Source: Peronospora farinosa
Lineage: Eukaryota > Oomycota > Peronosporomycetes > Peronosporales > Peronosporaceae
Assembly: GCA_947646735.1 (NCBI GenBank)
Contig: CANTFK010000129.1
Span: 62,001-126,000 of the forward strand
Length of the DNA stretch: 64,000 nucleotides
Reading direction: 5' to 3'
A program made the position numbers and the translations under genes. Shown one piece after another: positions 1 to 11,692 of this stretch (positions are counted from its first letter, which is position 1; each line of letters starts with the position of its first letter). The notes under the pieces were generated by a model. The model did no database searches and was not told the origin of the DNA. It saw only the letters and a program-made list of their open reading frames with translations.

Positions 1-2170
1 CAACTTTCCCCTACGTGACCCAGCATTTAACAATGAAATGATGGACTTGACTCTGCAGAAGCAATTTGACACATTCGAGGAGTTGCTCGGTGATTCTCAC
101 CCAGCACTGCGAGTTGCAGCAATTGAAGGTGTGTCGAAGGTACTGTCCGTGTACTGGGAGCTACTTCCCGCCGAGACGATTCGGTGCTTCATCTCAAAGC
201 TTGTGGTGGACCTTGTGAACGACGCGTCCTCGAGCACTGTTCGTGCAGCAGTGTTTCAAGGTGTTCAATTTATCTTAGACAACCATAACTCCCACTCCAT
301 TCTAAAGCCGCTGTTGCCCATGGTAAGATGACATCATTCTGAGCTGGCAAAGGTCAAGCCAACTAATGTGTTGTTGCGTGATGTACAGCTGGCGCCTTTA
401 ATCAATGATCGCAATGAGAAAGTTCGTGCTGAGTTTGGTGCTCTGTTGGTCCGAATCAAGAGCATTAGGAACTTGCACTTCTACGATGTTGTTCCAGTGA
501 ACGATTTGCTTTGCCGTATGGTAATGGACCGCGGTAGTCCTCTTGCGTGTAAGCAACTTGTGTCTCTATTCTTAAATTCGTATTTCCCTCAAAGCGTGGG
601 CGGATCCTCGCAAGTTGCTCGGTGCCTCGCACTCGTGAGAAAGAACCCAGAAGCCGCAATGGTTTTTTACGCCAACGTAGCTGAGCATGTGTCTGCCGGG
701 TCAGTCTGCAAGCTGGCTGCTCTCTTGCTTCGCTGCTCTTTGAACTTTGTGTCTCGACGTTTGAAACAGCCGCAAGAATCCGAAGACGAGGACGATGAAG
801 ACGACGATAATGAGGAGGAAAGTTTTAGCGTGGTCGGCCAGGTTGTCGTATTGGAGATTATCGGCAATCTTCTTAAGAGTGTACGTGTTAAGATTATGGG
901 TGACGATCGCTACTCTGAGTGCAAGGGCTTTTTGCGTGAGCAACTGAACATTGAGTCACTCGAAGCGCTACTTCTTGCTTATAGCGAAGACCGTACATAC
1001 AATCCAGAAGCTCTCAGTTCAATCTGGAGAATTATTGGCTACCTGGGCAATTTGTCCGGGGGCGTCTTACTGAAGCGACTGGTGGAAAACCTCATGAAGA
1101 TGAACGAGGCTTCTAACAGGAAGCTATTGGAGTCGATGGTTGATTGCATGGTGCAATGGGAGCAGCTCCCGTTCTTGGTATCAAAGTTGGTGAAGGTCCT
1201 TAAACAGTGGAGAAAGACCAAACTTTGCTCTGACACGGCCGGGTTAAATCCAAAGAAGTCAAAGGTTGCATTAAACCCGGTCGTAGCACTCGGTACAATC
1301 GAGTATATTGTTCAGCTGCCTACAGTGAAAAGCCTCTATACTTTGGTGCAACCTATAGTAGAGGAGCTCGAGCAATGCATCGACCCTTTTCTCGAGCTTG
1401 GCGCCGACAAAATTGTAGAAGTGTATAAGGCTCACTCGCTCAGCTTCGTGCGCTTAGTGGAAGTGTACGCGAAAGTTTTGGTGATGGCTGAGTGCGCACG
1501 CGTAAATGACGAAACATCGCTGCTAGCTGTAAAGTCATCGAAGCGGTTGAAGAAGGACGATCTTCGTGACTTGCAACCGTCGGAGGTTTTCACACCGCCG
1601 AAGTCGCTAAGCTCACTTTTTGTCTGGCTCGCTCGTCTCATGCTTGACTTGCGAAAGGAGGTAGAGCAGACGACGGCTCACGGAAAGAAGCGTCGGCGAG
1701 GCAAAAACATTGCACAAGACCAGCTTTCTCCTCAAAAGGAACTGTGTAGTCGTTGGCGCAATTTGTTCTCCCTCGTGTCCTTACTATCAGCCGAGTGTGT
1801 TGCGTTTGCTCTTGAGCGAACACATCGGCTGCAGAACGGCCCTGTCGCCGACTTTGTCGACGCGTACGTGGATACACTGTGCGAAACGCTGCGGGACATG
1901 AAGTTCTTCGAACGCACTGCGTTCTACCACGCTGGTCAGCTCGTCCATTTGCTCGTAGGTGCTAGAGTGAAAGCTGTCAAATCTACGAGGGCTCAAGTAG
2001 CTGACCTTGTTCCCTCGCTTGAGCACTGGGCTAGCACATTACAGCAAACATTGGAAAGCGTGCACGAGAAAGAGCGAGACAAGTGCGACGACCTGTGGCC
2101 AGTCGTCAGTGCCTCCTTTGGCGTGCAGTGCGATGTGGAGCCACCAGCATGTTCGCAGACCGTAGCGTAA
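1..2170 (+). CDS. NCAPG2: Condensin II complex subunit G2, partial (3' part)
   Basis: HEAT-repeat subunit of condensin II, which compacts and resolves mitotic chromosomes in the nucleus. The frame is open from base 2, so the 5' end lies outside the window. Exons are <1..322 and 389..2170; the 66-bp intron (GTAAGA...TACAG) is phase 0. The joined protein follows the animal G2 pattern: a segment about death of HEAT repeats around a conserved tryptophan (VYWELLP), then NDRNEKVRAEFGALLVRIK, then an acidic run (EDEDDEDDDNEEE) about 140 residues into exon 2. A basic stretch (GKKRRRGK) sits near the C-terminus and could be a nuclear signal. The next gene is convergent. Family assignment is from remembered similarity to animal NCAPG2 and is fairly firm. 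Confidence 0.85.
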
Positions 2171-2583
2171 GTAGAAAATAATTGCTTCTAATGTACAGGG
2201 ATCGTGAAAGGTTTGATTCCTTAAAATGTTCACCGGTGTCAACATCTTTCTCACTGAAATGGCTTTCATAGTGGATGTCTTAATAACTACGCTGCACGAC
2301 CTCGGTTTGTGTAACGAGTCTACCAGTTACTTTCCGCGTTAAGCGAAAAAGTTAGGCAATGGCAGGATAGTCAATATGCAAGGCTGCATAAGCATACTTC
2401 GTTATTATCGCAGTAATGTCATGTATACTATTTGTAGATCAATAATATATTTGGTGACGAGGATGAAACATACCGTCGTGAAGATCCCGCCTTATAGATA
2501 AGATACAGTACTTTCGCATTTACGCTAGCGCAGTGGCAAAGCACTTGTGTAACAATACGCCAGGGGCACATTGACTTTTGAGT
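2171..2583. other. Convergent intergenic spacer
   Basis: A 413-bp gap between the 3' ends of NCAPG2 and the kinase. It is AT-rich with no convincing ORF; nothing recognised beyond presumed 3' untranslated sequence. Confidence 0.5.
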
Positions 2584-3618
2584 TCATTGTTGCCAATGAC
2601 CTGAGCTTGCTTGTTCTTTTCCGCCTCTGATAATAATTTTTTGGGATTCACCCCCTTGCCGGTAAAGCGGCCAAGCGACCGCGCGCGCTGCCGAGTATCT
2701 TGACTTCTTGTGACTGTTATACGTGGCACAAAGTCCTGTGGCTGCAGGTCCATTGTCCACAATAGGCAACGCCAGATGCGACTCCAGCTCTGCAAGCGGC
2801 GAACGCTTAGCCGGGTCAACTACCAGCATCTTCCTCAATAGATCCAGCACCACCTTCCTTCCGTGCACATCCACCTCATCCTTTTCCAGCAGATAATCCA
2901 CGCCAAAATCCTCCAAGAGCCTGAATCGAGCATCCTTCCGTAATGGTTCACGGAATGGATACCGGGCTGCCACCATAGCATACAGCATCACCCCTAGCGC
3001 CCACACATCGGCCATCTTTGGATCGTACTCTCCCAATTGTCCCTCTTGATACGTTAGTGCTGCACTAACTTCTGGAGCCATGTACCTAAGTTTTCCGACG
3101 GGTTTTACAGCTATTTTGCCTTGACATTGTGTCGCCAAGCCAAAGTCCGTAATGTAGCAACAGTCCCTCTCGTCCACTAACACGTTTTCCAATGACAAGT
3201 CACGATGTGCAATGTCATTTGCATGGAGAAACGCTGCACCTCGCAGCATCTGCACAAAATAGTGCAGTACATTAATTGGTTGGCCAGCCGCTCGTTTCGT
3301 GTTGAGCACATCGAGCAGCTCGCCTTGTTGGCAAAACTTAAGTACAAGCAAGACGGCTTCATCCTCCATGATACAGTCACGTAATGGCAACACATTTGGG
3401 TGGCCGCCTAGCAATTGCACGCGAAGATTCGTCTTAATTTCCGTCAAAAGGTCCTCCTCCACTGCGCGCTCCGAGCTCTTGGAACGCTGACGCGCAGCGA
3501 AGCGCAACTCCATGCGTTTGACAGCCACACACTCGCCTGTAGGCAAATGACGCCATTTTTGCACGCACCCAAAGAGGGCCGGCGCAAGCGTTTCCAGTGG
3601 TTCGTATTGGCTGAGCAT
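2584..3618 (-). CDS. Serine/threonine protein kinase
   Basis: Single-exon kinase of 344 residues. The catalytic domain covers about residues 8-285: VAVK lysine K34, HRDLSLEN loop (catalytic D140, N145), DFG (D158-G160), activation-segment end APE, and DVWALGVMLY in helix F. Two oddities are visible: the glycine-rich loop is degenerate (LAPALFGCV, only one of the usual glycines), and the HRD loop has Ser where most kinases have Lys (HRDLS). All metal and catalytic residues remain, so activity is likely. The C-terminal tail of about 55 residues is basic and has no domain I recognise. HRDLS-type kinases are common in oomycetes as I remember; substrate and pathway are unknown. Confidence 0.85.
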   Translation of the reverse strand: MLSQYEPLETLAPALFGCVQKWRHLPTGECVAVKRMELRFAARQRSKSSERAVEEDLLTEIKTNLRVQLLGGHPNVLPLRDCIMEDEAVLLVLKFCQQGELLDVLNTKRAAGQPINVLHYFVQMLRGAAFLHANDIAHRDLSLENVLVDERDCCYITDFGLATQCQGKIAVKPVGKLRYMAPEVSAALTYQEGQLGEYDPKMADVWALGVMLYAMVAARYPFREPLRKDARFRLLEDFGVDYLLEKDEVDVHGRKVVLDLLRKMLVVDPAKRSPLAELESHLALPIVDNGPAATGLCATYNSHKKSRYSAARAVAWPLYRQGGESQKIIIRGGKEQASSGHWQQ

Positions 3619-6600
3619 GTGGACGATAAAGGACTTGACTGTTGAAAAACTTTTTCCAGAATGAAATTTTTTTGGAGTTTTTTTTTAGAATGGAAGGGGT
3701 ACTTCAAGAGGCATTCGGTACCATTTTTATCCTGAAACTACTTGTCGCAGGACATTCATTCTGAAGCCGATAGATGCGGCGTTATATTTTAAAAGAGGAT
3801 TGACGTTTATAGAGAGATGCTTGCAATAAATCTCGTGGTCAGTAAAGGTCGCGATCGGGTTGACAATAACTTGGTAAGTGAGATAAATGGTACTTGTCAC
3901 TTGGTGCTTGCTCTTAAGTGCATGGCTACTACTGCAGTAGCCGATTACAGTACATTTACAAACTGCTACAAGGTCAGCGGATACAGTTCATGAAGCTACT
4001 GAATCTTGACAGGGACTGGCCTTGATGGACACTAGCGGGAAAACCTGAAGTTTCTGCGTAAACAATGTCTCCGCTTTGATGAACGGACAACTTTAGCTTC
4101 CCAAATAAATGTTTGTAGTATCAAGTGATGGGTACAAAAGGTGCGGCTATCGTCTCAATTGACCAGCTCCATCTAAGACTGGTCAGGGTGCTTACAGGCT
4201 CCTTCCTCGTGATATCGCCTGTCTGCAGGAAAATTTTAGGCCGATCCAACGTCTTAACACAAGGACATCATCTTTGATTACTTGAGGTGCGACAATACGT
4301 TGTTTGTATTCGTTAGCTAATAAATGGGCTTTCAAGTCCGGGACATAACGGAGGCGTGTGTCAATAGTGATGTTCACAATCAGCTGCTAGCCTTTCGCTT
4401 GCTCGCTTCAATAAGGGCCACAACCAAAGTGGGTGCTCGTCGACCTGCGACGTGAGGTTGCAATTATACGATGATGGACTATGGTGCGATTGACTACAGC
4501 GTACCATGTCCTATGATTATAGATTCTTACTTCCCAATTTGAGCCTAAGAGCAACAACGGCCAAGCGACGAAGGCATCCAAGGGTCCGCTTGCCTTTGGC
4601 GGGAAGCCCCTCGTCATAAGGCCAAGGTTGAAGGAAAGAGGCCTTCTCTTCGCAGCGTGCGAACCCCGGCACGACTTTTCGACGTGTAGGGCTCGTCGAT
4701 AACGCATCGAACAGGCATTAACAAGTTCCTTCCCTTTTCCGTTCGTCGCCTCCTAATCGCCAGCTAGTTCGTCGAGCGCAACTTTTGGTCCCGCGAGCGA
4801 ACTCCTCTTGAACGTATGATGTTCGTTCCCGATTCTGACCGGAGCTGCAGTGTCTGGGATCAGTCAGGCTGGCCCGTCTAAGAAAGCCGGTTTGGTACCC
4901 GGCCTCACTTTCAAGACGCCACCTGCCCTCTGCAGGTGCTCGGGTCCCACGTGCCTTTTTGGAGTGTCCCCCTTGAAACTTGTCGGGTTGAGCCAGCAGA
5001 ATGAGCTAGTGAAGAGGCGAATGGCATAGTCATGGGAGAAAAGGAGGTGATACTTCCCCACAGACATATCTTGAATAATCATAAAATAAAATCTAGACGT
5101 CTGATCAACATCATAATTTCAGATCTCTAAACTTATTAGAAAACTATCAAACTTTCACATTAGAAGCTGAGCGGATGGTCTTCCTCCAATAACGTATTAA
5201 CTTATGGTACGCTAATTAGACATATATAACCGTAACGGAGCTTAAAACTTTTTCGGGTTATCGCTTACATAATAAATAAAATAAGGTGCATTGAGCTAAA
5301 TTACTGGACAAAACTTCTATAACCTAACGGAGGTAATAGATAATGGCAGTAGACAATTTGCGTCTCCCTCAAGAAATATAACCAGAAAAGGTGATTTAAG
5401 CCATTAATACCCTCATTAACGATATGCACGCTAGTAGCTCTGTGAAATCGGACCATTCTCCTGCTCGACCATCGAATAGCGTACGATACGTTTACAAGGA
5501 TATTTTTAATAGCTACAGGAAGTGATCTTTTAAAATACGGCCGTGGTGTCCGCTTGCTTCGTTGCTCTATTCGTTGCGATGGAATATACATGCGTTGACA
5601 ATTTAATCAAGACACTAAGGCTATCGGTCTATAAAAGTCAGGAGAGGGTGGTGACGAAACATCAGCGACTGACGTCAGCGACTCAACTCGCAACGAGATT
5701 CGTGAACAGAGTATTGATTCTCAACGTGATCGTGCTGCCAACCGTGTTGTTCTCTGCGGCAGTTGCCACCATGAGCAGAGCAACAGCTAAAAAACCTTTA
5801 GAAGCAATTCTTGTACAGCATGGAGCTCAGTCGCCATAACATTAATCTAGCGCTAATGCATACGCTCAAAGACGCGAAAGGAGTCGGCTTGGCCTCCATA
5901 CTGATTGCATGCAAGACGCAGCAGGTGAAACATGCTATACTCTGGCTCATCCAACGCGAAGACATTTATTTTCTGGCCTGGCAGACATGACTTTCTGCGG
6001 AGCAACGTAGGACTGGACAGCAAGAGTGTCATTGCGCCAAGAAAGAGGACGACTGCTTCAAGATCGCAGGATTTTCGGAAACACTCGTTAGCAGTTGATC
6101 AGAGAAGGCTTCCTCAGCTGGTGTCATTGCCCAAGGTATAAGTGAAAAGTGGTCAAAAAGCTCCACCACCATTCTTCGGCGTCGTCCAGCTGATCGCCTC
6201 CGATACCAGGCTTTCGAGCCCCGTTGAATACTGCTGCTGCCTACCCTCAGGGTCCGGCAGTGTTAGGCTGGCTCACGTACTCTTGGGCGACCATCCCATG
6301 GGTTGTGGATCAGTATGGGAACGTATTAACATTACGGTAGTACGACAAGATTTAGCCCTGAACTATAGCGGAACTGCATCGGATTGGGGATCGAACGTAC
6401 TCCTTTGTCATTACGTCGGCAGGCGCGACCACGCATCAACAAGTCAAGCTGCGACACGTGCTTCTAACTCACAAAACAGTCAGGTTGGTGAGTTTATTAT
6501 CAACCTATGTTACATATTCACGCGTGCAGTTAGATAATATTTTACAGGACATGTTCAACACAAGTCCCGATGCTGTGGCAAAGCCAGTGATCTCTATTGC

Positions 6601-6710
6601 TTGATATGAACAAACGAGAGCATCTTTTGTTCTGGATGTCGTCAGCAATGTTTATCCTGATGCTTCAAAACGCTGGGTCTGTTGTTTCGACCTCTGCGCT
6701 CTCTTCCCAT
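3619..6710. other. Gene-poor region, no supported gene
   Basis: About 3.1 kb between the kinase and the DDT-domain gene. Open frames exist (for example 5543-5839 and 6142-6537 on +), but they show no domain, no repeated residue pattern and no splice-supported extension. A TATA-like run (tataaaag) lies near 5631. The region may hold decayed mobile-element or gene sequence; I recognise no specific family. Confidence 0.4.
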
Positions 6711-6859
6711 CTACTTCTTGCCACACCTCGTCTGCATGGCGCTGACGATACTGCGCTCCCGAGCTTCCTCCTGTATCTCGCGTCCATCTTGAGCTACCTG
6801 CTCAAGCTTTTCTTCTTCCATTATTTTTTTCAGTTCGGCGCGAACGACGTCTCTCTCGC

Positions 6860-8832
6860 TCACTGGGCTTCTTCTCTCTCTACCTCTTCACGATGCAAGC
6901 GGCGTGCCTCCCGCTCGGCATTGCGCACGTCCTTCTCAGCTTCACGACCAACCTTATGCAGCAACTCAGCGCGCTTCATCTCTTCAATTTCCTCCATAGA
7001 GAGTTCCTTCTGCTGTTCCAGTTCCTCTTGGTGCTTTTCCATTTTCACCAGCTGCTTTACTTGAAGACGCAGCGAACGCTTGCGTGGAATCACCTCAAGA
7101 ACTGCTAAGCGATTGGCCTTCTCCAGTTGCCGTGTCCGCGCTTCGTCCTCATCCTCAATCTGCTCTATGATAACCTCTAGATGATCCAACAGTTCTTGCT
7201 CGCCTCGAATTTTACGTCCACGAATTGTTTTCATCGCTTTAAGCATAGAGCGAAATGCGTTATCTCCCTTAGCCCAGAGTGCCCATTGTTGCGTCTCCTT
7301 ATCTAATCTATACAATCGCCGCTCTTCGTAGAACTGCGGGAAAAAATAATACAGGTTTCCAGCACGGTCATTGCCGAGTGGCTCGATGCGTAAATCGTCA
7401 TCTTCCATCTGGCGCATATATTCACTGTGCCACCATCAACAAAAACATTAGTACGGCATATAACCACATTGTATGAGAAAGATATCATCTACAGTCCGTA
7501 TTAAACAAAATAGCACAAAGAAGTACGTACGTGTTGACAGGGTCATCCACCACGGCCTCGCACAAATTTAGCAGAATCTTGCATCGCAGCTCGATCGACA
7601 AATCTGCATATGACTGGTGCTGTGAATCAATCGAATAATATTTGATATTGCAGAGTCGTGTCAGCGTTCCTAGCCCCGTGTCCAAAATCTCGATAGAAGT
7701 ACTTACCTTCAAAGGGCAGACCATGCCAAGCGTTTCAAGACGAGTCCTCAGGATATCGAGTGTCAGCCACTCATCGTCCGAAAGTTCTACATCCACCTGC
7801 TCATCCGTATCGTTGCTCGAGTGACTACGATTATCATCATCCTCATCTTGCGAAAACGTATCCGGAAGTCGCTCACCAGCTTTGCGCAGTAGCGCGTACC
7901 ACTTGTCATACATATCGAGGTAGTACATACGCAGCTGTTTGTTCCACCACTCATACTTGAGTCCAATTCCAGCACTCAAACAAGCTCGTTCACTTTTTTT
8001 CAGCAAGAGTTTTGTGAAAACATCTTCCAATATTGAACTATCCTCGGGCTTCAGCAATGCTGCTTCATATTCAAGCAACGTATTTGAGAAATGCAGTGTC
8101 AGAGGACTTTGCAATAACCAGAGAATATGGCACGCTGCCGGCAGTTCCCACTGCGACCTCAAGGTGCTCAACTCATCAAAATCAATGTTTGTGTGGTTCC
8201 ACTCCGCTCCCGTCTCCACGAAAAACGGTAGAGACAGTGGCGAATTCTCCTTCCTTTTATCGTCCTGTGTCCGCACCTTTCGTTTAGGTGCAGCTCTTGG
8301 CTTGACCTTAGCGGCGGTCTTTTTCTTCCCTTGTGTCTTTGAGTTAGTTGTAGCTATTCCAGCAAGTGTTGAGCATTTCCTTGTTGACTTCTTGGCCGAC
8401 GACATGGCTACACCATTCACCTTCACATCTACCTTATCCTCCATCAATGTCTGGTTCTCTAAAGCCTCGACACCGATCTTTTTCCCGTCTAAAAGACATC
8501 ATAAATAACAATTCAGCAAGTCAATAACAGCATCGATTACGACGTTCACAAGAGCATGAAAAATACACCAAAATATTGGGCTACAAGGAACTACCTCGTT
8601 CTACATTAAAATGGTCGTATTTTATGCCATTATTGATCGGCAAAGTGACATCTTCCCCTTCCACGATTGCATGCGACCTATGGTCGTCTCTTTCGAGCAA
8701 TTCGCTACGTACTGAGACCGCATCTTCGCTCACCATATCCACTGAGGTCTTGAGCTTCTTTACTTGCCCTTTAACATCCTCAGACTTGAACGATGTGGAC
8801 GAGATGCGCTTGAGTGTATCACTACGGGCCAT
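6860..8832 (-). CDS. DDT/WHIM-domain chromatin remodelling protein (CECR2/BAZ-like)
   Basis: Predicted nuclear protein, 586 residues from three exons: 8832..8595, 8488..7531 and 7424..6860. Both introns are 106 bp with GT-AG ends and matching phases. Exon 2 starts with a Lys-rich low-complexity segment, then a DDT-type helical domain (RSQWELPAACHILWLLQ onward), then an acidic stretch (DEDDD). The exon 2/3 junction leads into a WHIM2-type motif (RIEPLGNDRAGNLYYFF), which in ISWI partner subunits contacts the remodeller or linker DNA. The C-terminus is a long charged coiled coil. The stop at 6860 falls within the coiled coil, and coil-like sequence continues in another frame to 6711. Family role is inferred from CECR2/ACF1-like proteins. 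Confidence 0.8.
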
Positions 8833-9003
8833 GGCGTCGGTTGGTTTGGTTATTTTTTCAAATGGTATAAGAAAAAAACATTACGACCGAAAATTTATCA
8901 AATGTGACCAATCAATGAGCAGAATACAATATACAAACCCCAAAATTTTGACAATAGTCTATCGTAACAAAATACCGTTGATATACTGTAATAATAACAA
9001 CGT

Positions 9004-11475
9004 CTATCTAAATGTAGCACTTCTTGGCATATGATGCATCTTCTTGACTTGAGCGTTAGACTCATTCGACTTCTTCGACTTCTTTCCCTTGTCCTTCATG
9101 GCCATAAACGGATTATATCCTGCCTGTTTTTTCTTGTATCCATGCCCTCCGTTTCGACCCTTGTCCTCGTCCTTTTTCAATTGGAATTTTGCTGCTGTAA
9201 TCTCATTGCTGGCTGTGGCGTAGTCAAAGCCCTGGAAACCACTCGTGACTTCCATGTCATTATCTTTCTTGTCCTTCTGCAGAAACGACTGGACACGCTC
9301 TTTGACTTGAGAGGCTGCAGACGTGTTCACGGGTGTTGTTTTTTGCCTCTTCGATCGGTTCGACATGTGATAGGTCTCCGAAATGGACTGCGGCATTTTT
9401 GGCTTGGTATCATCAGCAGTACTTTCGTCCTTGCTTAGGATCTGAGACAGAGATGTACGTTGAATGACTGGACTCTTGACTCGCTCGCTCTCGGCAATTG
9501 TAAACATTGTGCTTGCAACCATAGCATTCACCTTCTCGAGAAGCGTGGTGGCTGCTGTCTCGGAGTTGACAAGAGTTTCTGACGAAATGTTGCCTCCAAG
9601 AGCCATAGGCTTGGCATTGCTAGAGAATACAGATCCATTCAAAGCTGCGTCAATATTCGTGACGCCAGCTTTACGCTGGCCACTTTTCCAAGGAGCGAAA
9701 GCAGCACGTCCGACACGCTTCAAGCTCGACGAAGACACAAGCTGTTCTTCTCCATCCTCGTTCCAAATCTTTCTTGTTGGCTTGGCTATAACAACATGTT
9801 TAGGGACTTGCTGTGCCTTTGACTCTTCTTCGGCAAGTTTTGTCTTCTCAGCGACGATCAATTTTGTTATCTGAAGCGCGTGCTTACGAATAAGCGGAGG
9901 CACAGGGTGGCAAGCACGGAATAGTTCATCAGATCGTACAGGCAAGTGCTTCGTAAGCTTCATTAGCACGTGGTTCGGCATCACATAGGCTACCGATTCG
10001 TCTTCCTGACGAGCGACGCGGTCGCGCCACACGTAAAGAGCTATGATCACACGTTTCTGAAGATCAGACAGAACGCGGATGTTCACTGTTCCCTTGAGCT
10101 TTTCACCGACTGCTAGAGCATCCTCCTCTGTGACCTGAGGCTTCTCATACACCTGCAGACAGAGCTGATTCGAGTTCTGTAGTGTCTGGAAAAGCAGGCT
10201 CTCACAAGACTTTGCCCCAGCCTGCAGAAGTTCTTTCTTAAGACGGTCGTAGATGAACAACAAGTAGCGCGTATCCTCGCGCGCATACTTGACCATGTTC
10301 TTGTCTAGTGGACGAGTGCGCCAGTCTGCGAGCTGATACTGCTTATCGGCGTCGACATTGCAGTGACGTTTAAGCATGTAAGCCAAGGAGAAGCGGGGAT
10401 ACTGTAGCAGACGTGCCGCGCGGCCCGTGTCAAACAGATTGACAACGTACAAACCCAAATCGCGCTGCAGCCACAGAATATCCATGTCGCTACCATGCAA
10501 CACCTTGACCTTCTCAGGGTCGCAAAAGACCTGATTCAACATCTCCAACTTGCCTCGCAGCGCCAATGTATCAACCAAAAAGTCTTCGCGTGCCGTCGAA
10601 ATCTGCATCAGACACGTAAGCCCCATGTAGGACCTGTAGCTATGGTGTTCCAAATCCACCGCAATCGCACGAGTTTCAGCAGCAGTGAGCGACTTCATCA
10701 TCTGCACCAGTTTCTCTTCCGAATCCACCCACATATACGTAGCCTCTTCTAGCTCTACTTTCTCATAAGGCGTTTCCGATACTTCCAACTGCCATGGCGC
10801 ATACTTGAGTCCCTTAATCTCGTGAAAATATGGATGACACAACCCCGTCTCATCCTCTTCCTCTTCCACCAATGCAACTGTAGCTCCACCATTTAGAGCA
10901 TGTACTTTTTCCCGTAATTTCGACACAAAAGGTGCGTCCGTGTTGTCAATTTTGTCATCAAATTGATCCTGTGGCTTAGCCTGTGCTCCTCGTGTCATTG
11001 TCTTGTCCCCACGTCCTTCCTTCTGCTTAAACTTGTTCTTCTTGGTCTTCTCAAACCCATGAGGTTTATTCTCTAGTGGTCGTAACTGTCTCGTGTCCTT
11101 TAAAGTCTCGGTCTCACCATTCACAAAACGTATCAAATGTTTCGATGCTTCATCGAGCAGCATGTCGGCGTAATCTGTGACATGTGCAGTCGGCTCTGGT
11201 CCATCAAAAAGGTCCATTGTCTCGTCTTCACACCTGTTGCTTTCCACTCCCTTCTCTCGATCCGTTTGGTCATTTTGTTGCCATTTAGTCAATTGTCGCA
11301 CAAGTGTTTCGACTTTGGCCCCAGACTTCGTAGAAAGTGCTTTAAAGTCGGTATTAAATTGCATGTGAAAGTGAAACCCGTCGTCTTCCGATGGAATGGC
11401 ATTCGAAGCTTTAACAGACTGTAAGACCTTGCGATACAAGCCGTTTACAAAAACGGTAGCATCAGTTTCCTCCAT
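9004..11475 (-). CDS. RRP6: Nuclear exosome 3'-5' exonuclease RRP6/EXOSC10
   Basis: Distributive 3'-5' exoribonuclease of the nuclear exosome, acting in rRNA, snoRNA and surveillance RNA trimming. 823 residues, single exon. The N-terminal region resembles the PMC2NT domain that binds RRP47/C1D. The DEDDy nuclease is complete: D274 and E276 (VDLEHHSYRSY), D332 (SDMDILWLQRDLG), Y397 and D401 (YAREDTRYLL). An HRDC domain follows at about residues 455-540 (LQKRVIIALYVWRDRVARQ...). The C-terminal tail is Lys-rich and suits nucleolar targeting. Length and domain order match EXOSC10. It is followed head-to-head by the PPR-CDIN1 gene, with 217 bp between start codons. Confidence 0.95.
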   Translation of the reverse strand: MEETDATVFVNGLYRKVLQSVKASNAIPSEDDGFHFHMQFNTDFKALSTKSGAKVETLVRQLTKWQQNDQTDREKGVESNRCEDETMDLFDGPEPTAHVTDYADMLLDEASKHLIRFVNGETETLKDTRQLRPLENKPHGFEKTKKNKFKQKEGRGDKTMTRGAQAKPQDQFDDKIDNTDAPFVSKLREKVHALNGGATVALVEEEEDETGLCHPYFHEIKGLKYAPWQLEVSETPYEKVELEEATYMWVDSEEKLVQMMKSLTAAETRAIAVDLEHHSYRSYMGLTCLMQISTAREDFLVDTLALRGKLEMLNQVFCDPEKVKVLHGSDMDILWLQRDLGLYVVNLFDTGRAARLLQYPRFSLAYMLKRHCNVDADKQYQLADWRTRPLDKNMVKYAREDTRYLLFIYDRLKKELLQAGAKSCESLLFQTLQNSNQLCLQVYEKPQVTEEDALAVGEKLKGTVNIRVLSDLQKRVIIALYVWRDRVARQEDESVAYVMPNHVLMKLTKHLPVRSDELFRACHPVPPLIRKHALQITKLIVAEKTKLAEEESKAQQVPKHVVIAKPTRKIWNEDGEEQLVSSSSLKRVGRAAFAPWKSGQRKAGVTNIDAALNGSVFSSNAKPMALGGNISSETLVNSETAATTLLEKVNAMVASTMFTIAESERVKSPVIQRTSLSQILSKDESTADDTKPKMPQSISETYHMSNRSKRQKTTPVNTSAASQVKERVQSFLQKDKKDNDMEVTSGFQGFDYATASNEITAAKFQLKKDEDKGRNGGHGYKKKQAGYNPFMAMKDKGKKSKKSNESNAQVKKMHHMPRSATFR

Positions 11476-11692
11476 AACCAGTAATAATAGTAAATGATTC
11501 CCCTTCTGAGGTCCATAGACATTAAAATTACCTCTTTATTCATATGTATTCTTAATTATAGTAGAAATGAAACGGTATAGGATCTAACAAAACCCCTGTA
11601 TACCTTCATACATTGTCAAACTTGATTGTTTAGTGTTCAAACCACCTTCAAGCGACCTTACCAAACGTTCGACCCATGCTGACCAGTCGAAT

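Noticed and set aside
6142..6537. 131-codon open frame on the plus strand
   Set aside because: No domain, no signal peptide, no splice-supported neighbour, and composition does not differ from the surrounding spacer.
6597..7064. Plus-strand frame opposite the DDT/WHIM gene
   Set aside because: It is the antisense shadow of the charged coiled coil (Glu/Lys codons read as Ser/Leu/Phe).
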